Assembly (NCBI GenBank): GCA_009746045.1
Contig: RPFO01000188.1
Coordinates: forward strand, 2,210,874 to 2,274,873
Direction: 5' to 3'
Length of the DNA stretch: 64,000 nucleotides
From: Mesostigma viride
Lineage: Eukaryota > Streptophyta > Mesostigmatophyceae > Mesostigmatales > Mesostigmataceae
The notes beneath the pieces were generated by a model. That model did no database searches, was not told where the DNA came from, and saw only the letters and a list, made by a program, of their open reading frames with translations. Positions 57,101 through 64,000 of this stretch are shown here, piece after piece (the first letter of the stretch is position 1; every line of letters begins with the position of its first letter). A program made the position numbers and the translations under genes.

Positions 57101-60100
57101 GCTGATTAAATAATGAGTACTTTATGTAGTCATCCGGCCACAACGGCATACTATCGTGGATAGTGTCCCTGAGTCACATGTCAGTCTGAGGCTGATGTGT
57201 TTTTTTTCTGTACCACCAACAAGGCTAACAAAGAAAGACATAGCCACTTTGTGCTGCCAGCGAGGCTTGCAAAAATGGCATCCAGCAGCCGCGTGACCGA
57301 GGTTGAGCATGTCTCCTTGGTAGTATTAGAACTGACTGATCTCGATAGAACCAGCAACCTTCAGCTAGTTCGGCACGTACAACGCTTGTAAAATGGCCTG
57401 CGTGGACCGAGGCTGCAAATGGTCAGCATGAAGTCTGAAAAGTACCGTACGTCAATTTATGCTGGCCAACTGTAGAGGCTCAAGACCAGTTTGTCTGCGT
57501 GTGGATCCCACGCCTACGGATACTTTCTTACCCAGCGAGTATCAGTTCATGAGGCATTGTTAGGCCATAAGTTCTTGTCCGATTCTGACGTCCTTGGTGT
57601 TGTAGAAAAGCTGTACTAATTCTCTGCTTTGTGGAACTATCCGGCTCCACTATTGTGAACGCCTCCTGTTCCGGGGTAGACAAATACCAGGAGATCACTT
57701 GCAGCATGTTCACGTTCCCCACTAATTCCGTAGGTTTAGGATCCAGGCCGGTTTCTATAACCCCTGAATTGCATTCACATCGGGAGTACTCCCACCTGAA
57801 CAGCTAATGCCGCCAATTTTGTATAGTGATGTGACCTCACTCCCGACCCAAATTGGGGCGATTTTGCAAATTCCCCTGAATTACGGTGGGAGTGGCTGGA
57901 ACGGACCATGAGCCAGTCTTGTCCACTCCCACTCCAAAAGCCCCGATTTGTGCCCTGAAAAATATTTCGCACCATACATTTCCTTCTCGATTTCTGAATA
58001 TTAGTACTGCCTGAACAATGAATTTGTTGAATACCAGCGATATGGTACGGTCTACTGTTGCCCCGCCGCGCCGATCCTGATCAGGGAATTTTGGCGACCC
58101 TACAAGGGCGACGCGGGTCACTCCCGCGTCACTCCCAAAACGCACCAAATATCCAGGCTCTTAGCCCGAACCCCCCAAAACAATTCAGCGGAATTAGTTG
58201 CAAGTGTGAATATGCTGTCAATGGCATGGCCATTAACACCCGTTTTCCCTTTTAAGGAAGTAAACGCTTCCCCAATACAGCCAAGACCTACACTGTAAGG
58301 GGGTTCTTGGCAGCTGACCTTTGAGCAGGGCATCGTAGACAGACCTTCTGCCCGGAAGAAGGCTAACCTTGTTCACCAGGCTTGCTCGCGCGGGCAGGGA
58401 CAGGATGATGCCAATCAGCCATTGATGGTTAATGCGGTGAGGAGCTCCGTAGTCTTCCCAGAAGTAACTGATTCCAGTACCCAAGTATGTGAAGCAGTGC
58501 ATATAAGCAATTAACCACTAAGCAAAATTTTGTTTTTCTTCGTCCGTTTTCTTGGTGTGGGGCCTCCAGCCCCCCCAAAAAACATTTTGGTGTTATTATC
58601 TCATGGTGTGCACCCTGGATGAGCAATATACTACTTTTTCATATAGTTTGATGGTGGAAGTAAATCCTGACAATCATCCCTTTTTCTGCCAACATCTGTC
58701 CCATGGCCATTTCATTACTCATGTCTATCTTTGGCACCAGGTGGAGTGCGCGACGGTCAACCAGGAGCTTGCGGCCGCGGAGGCTGACCTGCGGCGCGAG
58801 CGTCAGCAGCGGGGCAACGCCAGCCTGGCTGATGACAGCGGAAACGCGCAGGTGGGTGCTCGAACACACGCACACGGTGGCCGCGCGCAGGTGGGTGCTC
58901 GAACACACGCACACGGTGGCCGCGCGCAGGTGGGTGCTCGAACACACGCACACGGTGGCCGCGCGCAGGTGGGTGCTCGAACACACACGGTGGCCCCGCG
59001 CAGGTGGGTGCTCGAACACACGCACACGGTGGCCGCGCACAGGTGGGTGCTCGAATACACGCACACGGTGGCCGCGCGCAGGTGGGTGCTCGAACACACA
59101 CGGTGGCCCCGCGCAGGTGGGTGCTCGAACACACGCACACGGTGGCCGCGCACAGGTGGGTGCTCGAATACACGCACACGGTGGCCGCGCGCAGGTGGGT
59201 GCTCGAACACACACGGTGGCCCCGCGCAGGTGGGTGCTCGAACGCACGCACACGGTGGCCGCGCGCAGGTGGGTGCTCGAACACACACGGTGGCCCCGCG
59301 CAGGTGGGTGCTCGAACACACGCACACGGTGGCCGCGCACAGGTGGGTGCTCGAATACACGCACACGGTGGCCGCGCGCAGGTGGGTGCTCGAACACACA
59401 CGGTGGCCCCGCGCAGGTGGGTGCTCGAACACACGCACACGGTGGCCGCGCACAGGTGGGTGCTCGAATACACGCACACGGTGGCCGCGCGCAGGTGGGT
59501 GCTCGAACACACACGGTGGCCCCGCGCAGGTGGGTGCTCGAACACACGCACACGGTGGCCGCGCACAGGTGGGTGCTCGAATACACACACACGGTGGCCG
59601 CGCGCAGGTGGGTGCTCGAACACACACGGTGGCCCTGCGCAGGTGGGTGCTCGAACACACGCACACGGTGGCCGCGCGCAGGTGGGTGCTCGAACACACA
59701 CGGTGGCCCCGCGCAGGTGGGTGCTCGAACACACGCACACGGTGGCCGCGCACAGGTGGGTGCTCGAACACACGCACACGGTGGCCGCGCGCAGGTGGGT
59801 GCTCGAATACACACACACGGTGGCCGCGCGCAGGTGGGTGGCGCATAGGTTCAGGTTTAGCGGAAGGTTGAGCACAGCCGCGGTGTGCAGGTGATTGAGG
59901 TGCTAGATTAGGGGATGCGGTTGGGGTTTTCCCGTGTGTGAGGCGTAGGGTGGCATGGTCTACGTTGAAGGCGTGCAGGGTAGGGGCAGTCTTCCACCTC
60001 TTGGCAAGTCATCCCCTAAAGGCTGGTTAGATTCTAATTTACTAGTAATGGCGAGCGTGTGAACAGTTCTGCAGAGTGAGTCGGGTAGAGGAGGCTGATG

Positions 60101-63100
60101 TCGGCGACCCCGTTGCAACCGAATGGCGTGTGCCCTTGGCTTGTCATAGGTTTTAAATATACGGTCGGAAGTAAATGGCATCTATTTTCTTGGTTTGGGG
60201 GAATAGGCTTCTCTTCTTCTTCCTATTCCTTTCCTCGTATTTCTTCCGTACTTATCCTTTCCTGGTTGGCTTGTCCCTCTCTCTCCCGCTCCCGTCCCCT
60301 GCTCCTCTTCCTGCTGCATTGCGCCAGCTCGTGTTCTGGAAGGAGGAATGCGACAAGCTGAAGCGAGCGCTGCGTGAAGCGGAGTCAGCCAAGGCAACGA
60401 GTGAGGTGTGTGGCTGTGCAGATCAATCCGCCAAAATTAGTCCCGTTTGCAATCGTGAACGTTTCCGACAACGCTTCAAAGCATTCTTCACATCTACTAC
60501 AAAGGTTGTGCGTATACCACGTTGCTAAGTGCAAGGGGATAGGGTGCCCTTTTCTGAGGGGTTGCTCGGCTACCCAGCTCGGCTACCCAGACTCGGCTAA
60601 GCACTTTTGCCCGTGTGTCATGCATGCCCAATGCACGCCGTCTTCTAGCATCTGCTGTCGCTGCCAGTCGTTCGCTGCCTGGCTGGAACCCCCAAAGGGG
60701 AGTCAGACAGACACTGAAACAGGCAGACACGCATTCCGAAAGGCAGCTGATTGCCCCGTTGGTGGTCACGGTGATGAAGGACCAAACACAACCAAACGTT
60801 ACCTGTGAAACCTATTGCTGGAAGGTACTTGTACTTGTCTTGCTGATTATCACTTGGTTTGAGTGTGCAGGGTAGCGAATTCGGCTCTTTGGTGCCCTTC
60901 CCGCTAAACATGACCCAATCCTGGCATTGCCCTGTGTTTATTCCTGCAGCCCTTTGTCTCATAGGTCCTGAGGTCATCTTGTACTAATAGTACCATCAGC
61001 TTGGTATCGTTGCAAGTTTTGCATCATTGAGACCGTGGTCGATACCCTCATGCAAAGACCCTAGCAAGCATTGTTTTTCTCAGCTCCGCCATCCACGCAG
61101 CCGTCTATTCTGTCTTCCTTTCCCAGAGGACTTAGCTTCCGCATGCCAGTTTTATAGTATGGCAATGTTCGTCCCTTGGCTCGGGAGCACAGGGTTTATG
61201 GCTGGCATCGGCCGGTCCTTCCGTGCGGCTGGTAGTGCCTCGGTTAGCCTCATTTGGGGACCTTAAATGAGCTTTCCCTCTCGTGCCGAACTCGTCACGA
61301 ACCCGTTCTTAATGGTTCATGGGTAGATGGTCAAAGGGTAAATGGTAATGGTAAATGGTTCATGGGTAAATGGGCCATGGGTTCTAGTTGATTAGCCATG
61401 TGCCGTGCTTCTATAACTAATAACTTAACTCCCATGTGGGCCTGGTTTGACGACATCCTGTGGAGCCCAGTTATCCTTGACAGGCTGAACAGGCTCTAAT
61501 CAATTTATCTGCATGCCACCCGTTTATGTCCTTGATGGTTGCCTTTCTTTTTTGGCCACGATTCTCTGGATTGATCAAACGACCAACTGGGTTCGCAAAA
61601 TTGAGTTGTTTGGGGTAGTGTCGTTCCTGCGTGCCCAACCCCACGGTCCTCAGACGGAGAGCCAAAAGTTGCGCGCGGACCTGCAAGCCGCCAAGCAGGA
61701 TGTGGAGGAAGCACAGGAGCAGGTGGGTCAGTGCCAGGTCGAACACAGTACTAGTGTGGAAAGCAGAATCCAATCCAAATGCTTGGGGTTGCCGTACAAA
61801 GTGATAGTGGCCATGGCCTGTTTCGTTTGTGTGCAGTTTGCTGAAAATGTATCGTGATCGTCTTCTTAAGTTGGGTGTAATAAGTCTAGCTCGATGGTCC
61901 CTCACTTTATGTGGGTGTAATGAGTCTAGCTCGATGGTCCCTCTCTTTGTGTGGGTGTAATGAGTCTAGCTCCATGACCCCTGTCCTTATGTGGGTGTAA
62001 TGAGTCTAGCTCCATGACCCCTGTCCTTATGTGGGTGTAACGAGTCTAGCTCCATGACCCCTGTCCTTATGTGGGTGTAACGAGTCTAGCGCAATGACCC
62101 CTGTCCTTATGTGGGTGTCACGAGTCTAGCTCCATGACGCCTGTCCTTATGTGGGTGTAACGAGTCTAGCGCAATGACCCCTGTCCTTATGTGGGTGTAA
62201 CGAGTCTAGCGCAATGACCCCTGTCCTTATGTGGGTGTCACGAGTCTAGCTCCATGACGCCTGTCCTTATGTGGGTGTAACGAGTCTAGCTCCATGATGC
62301 CTGTCCTTATGTGGGTGTAACGAGTCTAGCTCAATGACCCCTGTCCTTATGTGGGTGTAACAATTCTGCCTCATCTGTATACCCGGCGGGCGCTGCGAAT
62401 CGCCTAGTATTTGGCTATCCTAATTTGGCCCCCTTTTAACATAATGGCACAGCAACTTGAAGCGCATTAGGAAGGTTCGTGCTTTTTTGTTGTGATAGGT
62501 AGGGTGGATGAGCCTTTTTTTACCAGGAGTATTGTAAATGGGTGGGGGTCCCCATGTATGTATGCCAAGATGCCCGGATGCCCCCTGCCCAGTTACCGCC
62601 CCAGGGGCGAAAGAGCAGATACTAGGATCATGCTGAATCGCCCAGGTAGTAGAGAAAACATCTCGCACTCCAATGGCGTTGTAGTAATTCGTTTGTGCAT
62701 GTGTGGAGGGCGGGGGTCTACATGGAAAAGCGCAGCATTTTGCTTGCCCAATGGCACTGGGTGTTATGATGTGGAAAACTATGCTCACTTGCGCATCCAT
62801 GCCGCTATCCCGATGCTTGATTGCTTGCTTCCCACACCCATGATTGCTGGCTTCCCACACCCATGATTGCTGGCTTCCCACACCCATGATTGCTGGCTTC
62901 CCACACCCATGAGGTACCAAGCACGCCAACCATCCCTGTCAAGTCCCCATTTCCGTCCCTCGCCCACATCCCCCACCCTGAAGATCATGCTTCGTGTTTG
63001 CGCTAGTAAAATATCCTTACATGGCACCCAGATGGCACCCTGTCACCACGCCGTTGTCTAACACACTTATGACTCTCCCTTGCCGTGACACTACGTCGCA

Positions 63101-63607
63101 CATACCCATATTATATAGTATGTGCGTACAGTATGTCACCGGTACCCATGGCACCCATATTATATAGGATGTGCGTACAGTATGTCACCGATACCCATGG
63201 CACCCAGGCTTACTCATGCTGACTTGTGGTCGAATCTGCTTCCTCGTGCCTCCCCGTGCTTATTCATGCTTGCTTGTGCTTACCCGTGCCTATTCATGCT
63301 TGCTTGTGCTTACCCGTGCTTATTCATGCTTGCTCGTGCTTACCCGTGCTTATTCATGCTTGCTCGTGCTTACCCGTGCTTATTCATGCTTGCTCGTGCT
63401 TACCCGTGCTTATTCATGCTTACTTGGGCTTATCCGTGCTTACTTGAGTATGTTTGTGCTTATTTTATGTTTACTATTGCTTCCCCCTCCTTCCCCGTGC
63501 TTGCCCGTCTCTGCTTGCTGGGTTGTGTTTGGTTATGCTTGCATCTGCAGGCCCAGCAATCCACCGCTGAACTCGAGAAACGGTTCCGCGAGCTGACCGA
63601 GCTGCTG
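40003..63607 (+). CDS. Golgin-84-like coiled-coil protein, 14 exons, 3' end beyond window
   Basis: Exons: 40003-40042, 40704-40865, 42928-43014, 43511-43584, 44517-44648, 46826-46945, 47545-47601, 48403-48477, 54924-54995, 56056-56106, 58741-58851, 60328-60405, 61654-61722 and 63551-63607. They sum to 1185 nt, 395 residues, with consistent phases (1,1,1, then 0 throughout) and GT-AG borders. The N-terminus MDSWLQSQIKKAE/ELLETVDRTAK matches the golgin-84 type start (plant form MASWLKAAEDLF...). A basic Pro-rich linker follows. From exon 6 on it is heptad-rich coiled coil. Exon 14 (TAELEKRFRELTELL) resembles the region before the golgin-84 C-terminal membrane anchor, which would lie downstream. 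Role by homology: Golgi membrane tether. Extra small exons may have been missed. Confidence 0.72.
40588..40641. repeat. (CA)n in golgin intron 1
   Basis: CA/CACG dinucleotide run, about 55 bases, shortly before the exon 2 acceptor. Confidence 0.95.
41370..41765. repeat. G-rich heptamer arrays in golgin intron 2
   Basis: Successive blocks of GGGGTGA, GGGTGAC and GGGGTCA heptamers, about 55 units. The three variants occur in separate runs, as if each spread in turn. Superficially telomere-like and able to form G-quadruplexes. Confidence 0.95.
42005..42822. repeat. 31-bp minisatellite in golgin intron 2
   Basis: About 26 copies of a 31-bp unit containing TCCTCCTATCGATGGGCTTG. Copies vary at two sites (TATCG/TACCG and GTCCG/GTCTG), giving a variant-repeat code. 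It is open in all three plus frames, so the 300-residue ORFs here are not genes. Confidence 0.96.
43293..43372. repeat. 12-bp repeat in golgin intron 3
   Basis: Six copies of TGTTTCCCACTT. Confidence 0.93.
43580..43655. repeat. Donor-anchored repeat in golgin intron 4
   Basis: Starts at the exon 4 donor: the exon end CAAG|GTGATCCGTATG recurs as CAAG|GTGGTCCGTATG, CAAG|GTGATCCGTATG and TAAG|GTGGTCC in the next 65 bases. Confidence 0.85.
45340..46783. repeat. 37-bp minisatellite in golgin intron 5
   Basis: About 39 copies of a 37-bp unit with GTTCCCCTATCGATTGTATC. Almost the only variation is GTCATTAAT against GCCATTAAT, scattered along the array. It ends about 40 bases before the exon 6 acceptor. 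Confidence 0.97.
47590..47755. repeat. Donor-anchored repeat in golgin intron 7
   Basis: The exon 7 end plus donor, GTGGTGGCG|GTAGGTG, is followed by degenerate copies ATGGTGGCGGTAGGTGCAC over about 150 bases. Confidence 0.85.
48100..48206. repeat. (AGGC)n microsatellite in golgin intron 7
   Basis: About 26 tetranucleotide units with one GTAGGC interruption. Confidence 0.96.
48800..49015. repeat. Degenerate 46-bp repeat in golgin intron 8
   Basis: Four to five copies of a unit with GACTCATGCGCTAGCAAGG and GCCCTCTCGCTTG. Confidence 0.8.
49949..50656 (-). CDS. Tyrosine recombinase
   Basis: 235-residue open frame with the catalytic set of tyrosine recombinases: Arg69 (HYLRISEAV), His164 and Arg167 (FTIHGLRHMGATH), Trp190 (GRGRWL, the usual His/Trp position) and the nucleophile Tyr199 (MVAHYVG). 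It would integrate a circular DNA copy of the element by strand exchange. The true start is uncertain: the frame opens at a non-ATG codon and probably continues from an upstream polyprotein in another frame. The stop is just before repeat B1. It looks catalytically intact. Confidence 0.85.
   Translation of the reverse strand: MMGLHLYYPGMVKRWDWHVASSLGGKHLCHRVPPPIPWEPAFAIASTMVMQGQRLAGLLVVIVFCHYLRISEAVKLRVCHVRLQPDVKLGPAQRGALLLSLPRPLRARLNSVVVEDLLSETILPHDIAGKHAWEHVFPFTYPQFRRVWHNATQALGVAQIFTIHGLRHMGATHDFLEGRSMGDIQGRGRWLRSSMVAHYVGLHRSLEVEFTAPRLRAMAACPPRAWRVILKLPYA
50796..51474 (-). pseudogene. RNase H-like domain of the PAT-like element
   Basis: Two frames together give a DIRS-type RNase H: VVASDASTYGQGVVYTT (first Asp), later VVRLVDPTAALGCLAKG (Asp) and WTPSALQPADGVSRG (terminal Asp, the counterpart of the NPADxxSR motif). 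A frame change between 51268 and 51197 breaks it. Confidence 0.7.
51475..52265 (-). other. Region where RT would be expected; none recognised
   Basis: The stretch between the Gag-like frames and RNase H is about 790 bp. One minus-strand frame is open over most of it (52297-51539) but reads as Arg/Cys-rich sequence without RT blocks or a DD palm motif. It is either a decayed RT, an unrelated coding segment or non-coding. Confidence 0.45.
52266..53296 (-). pseudogene. Gag-like ORF of the PAT-like element, frameshifted
   Basis: Starts ATG 53296 (MPKGRKETTRPAAREEDRTP) and runs in three successive frames (53296-53060, 53051-52770, 52742-52266). The first parts are basic and Ala/Pro-rich with a helical stretch (KKKQLATLLAKCASPGKAVG). 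The last part (about 158 residues) looks like a folded domain with VKYRISERVLPGVLEDASDQ. Position at the 5' end of the element suggests a Gag role. No family recognised. Confidence 0.5.
54124..54645. mobile_element. Possible small inverted-repeat element (MITE)
   Basis: Begins TAGGGGTCACCGTATTCG and ends with the inverse of TAGGGTTGTACCGAATACTG. The interior is rich in CGAATAC/GTATTCG words. No clear target duplication, so this is weak. Confidence 0.3.
54709..54785. repeat. (CCCTGC)n in golgin intron 8
   Basis: About twelve hexamers, 140 bases before the exon 9 acceptor. Confidence 0.95.
55200..55900. other. Golgin intron 9, no feature recognised
   Basis: Ordinary sequence with short ORFs on both strands and no domain. 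It contains ACTACTA-rich bits near 55280-55320. The exon 9 donor context CGCCATGCAG|GTGGGTG recurs once at 55061-55071. Confidence 0.4.
56470..56733. repeat. 22-bp minisatellite in golgin intron 10
   Basis: Twelve copies of a 22-bp unit containing GATAGATGTTGCAGTTAAT, with variable last bases (GCC, AGC, ACC). Confidence 0.95.
56760..58740. other. Rest of golgin intron 10, no feature recognised
   Basis: Unique-looking sequence, short ORFs only. Confidence 0.4.
58840..59842. repeat. Donor-anchored 35/39-bp minisatellite in golgin intron 11
   Basis: About 26 copies. The first begins at the exon 11 end ACGCGCAG|GTGGGTGCTCG, and each later unit repeats GCGCAG|GTGGGTGCTCGAA followed by CACACGGTGGCC. 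Two length classes (39 and 35 bp) alternate, with higher-order patterns. All frames are open on both strands, so the 300-440 residue ORFs here are not genes. Confidence 0.96.
61865..62365. repeat. 40-bp minisatellite in golgin intron 13
   Basis: About twelve copies of a unit containing TGTGGGTGTAACGAGTCTAG. Early copies (TAATAAG, CGATGGTCCCTC) are the most diverged. Confidence 0.95.
62826..62912. repeat. 23-bp repeat in golgin intron 13
   Basis: Four copies of CTTCCCACACCCATGATTGC plus spacer. Confidence 0.93.
63110..63215. repeat. About 49-bp direct duplication in golgin intron 13
   Basis: Two copies around ATATTATATAGTATGTGCGT / ATATTATATAGGATGTGCGT with the CCCATGGCACCC block. Confidence 0.85.
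63240..63440. repeat. 30-bp minisatellite in golgin intron 13
   Basis: About seven copies of a 30-bp unit with TGCTTACCCGTGCTTATTCA. It ends about 110 bases before the exon 14 acceptor and is pyrimidine-rich. Confidence 0.93.
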
Positions 63608-64000
63608 GTAAGTGTTGCTTGTGCTGGTCACGGTAACCCTCGGTGAGTGCGCTCAACCCTGGGTGAGCCTGGCATTTGCGAGCTGCTGGTAAGTGTTGCT
63701 TGTGCTGGTCACGGTAACCCTCGGTGAGTGCGCTCAACCCTGGGTGAGCCTGGCATTTGCGAGCTGCTGGTAAGTGTTGCTTGTGCTGGTCACGGTAACC
63801 CTCGGTGAGTGCGCTCAACCCTGGGTGAGCCTGGCATTTGCGAGCTGCTGGTAGGTGTTTCTTGTGCTGGTCACGGTAACCCTCGGTGAGTGCGCTCAAC
63901 CCTGGGTGAGCCTGGCATTTGCGAGCTGCTGGTAAGTGTTGCTTGTGCTGGTCACGGTAACCCTCGGTGAGTGCGCTCAACCCTGGGTGAGCCTGGCATT
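63597..64000. repeat. 81-bp tandem repeat carrying the exon 14 donor
   Basis: The exon 14 end plus donor GAGCTGCTG|GTAAGTG recurs every 81 bp (63601, 63682, 63763, 63844, 63925), one copy with GTAGGTG. The repeat continues to the window edge. Confidence 0.95.

Noticed and set aside
58552-59894. ORFs of 296-439 residues on both strands with GGCSNT/QVGARTH-type repeats
   Set aside because: Products of the 35/39-bp minisatellite in golgin intron 11. Only 58741-58851 is supported as exon.

Overview
This is a eukaryotic nuclear window dominated by repeats and mobile elements. The two host genes I can model have GT-AG introns. My best guess is a microalga of the green lineage. The reasons are a golgin-84-like N-terminus resembling the plant form and a PAT-like tyrosine-recombinase element with split direct repeats, a group known from Chlamydomonas and Volvox. 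The lineage is inferred, not established.

Layout. 1-7.0 kb is a decayed Ty3/gypsy chromovirus (Gag end, protease, RT, RNase H, integrase, chromodomain). It is split by a 2.27-kb TTAA-flanked DNA element. 7.1-8.3 kb is a satellite of about 185 bp period. 8.5-15.6 kb looks like a foldback-type element: two inverted arms of about 1.2 kb, each built of 172-178 bp tandem repeats, enclose two divergent genes (a PHD-finger/Q-rich protein on minus and a small Tudor-like protein on plus) with six 109-bp repeats between them. 15.6-21.6 kb is a (CCCT)n field holding three apparently identical 1261-bp near-perfect palindromes, each with inverted tRNA-like T-arm/B-box segments. 21.6-26.8 kb holds decayed coding sequence ending in a well-defined 583-bp 3' LTR. 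26.8-29.3 kb has no convincing gene.

29.3-36.6 kb is a set of nested LINEs that can be ordered from target-site duplications. A plus-strand LINE is split by two minus-strand LINEs. One of these carries a further 226-bp LINE-end copy in its RT and a second TTAA DNA element in its (TTAA)n tail. The LINE 3' ends carry a short hairpin followed by (TTAA)n. A further LINE RT fragment lies at 37.1-37.5 kb.

38.1-38.9 kb is a compact three-exon gene for a CBS-pair protein (minus). Divergent from it, 40.0-63.6 kb is one large gene with 14 recognisable small exons, encoding a golgin-84-like coiled-coil protein that runs off the window. Nearly every intron of this gene has its own minisatellite. In several introns the repeat unit contains a copy of the exon end plus the 5' splice site. 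Intron 8 holds, antisense, a 4.6-kb PAT-like element with RNase H and tyrosine recombinase but no RT that I can see.

Coordinates of exons, element ends and target duplications were read by eye. Family assignments rest on motifs, with no database search.
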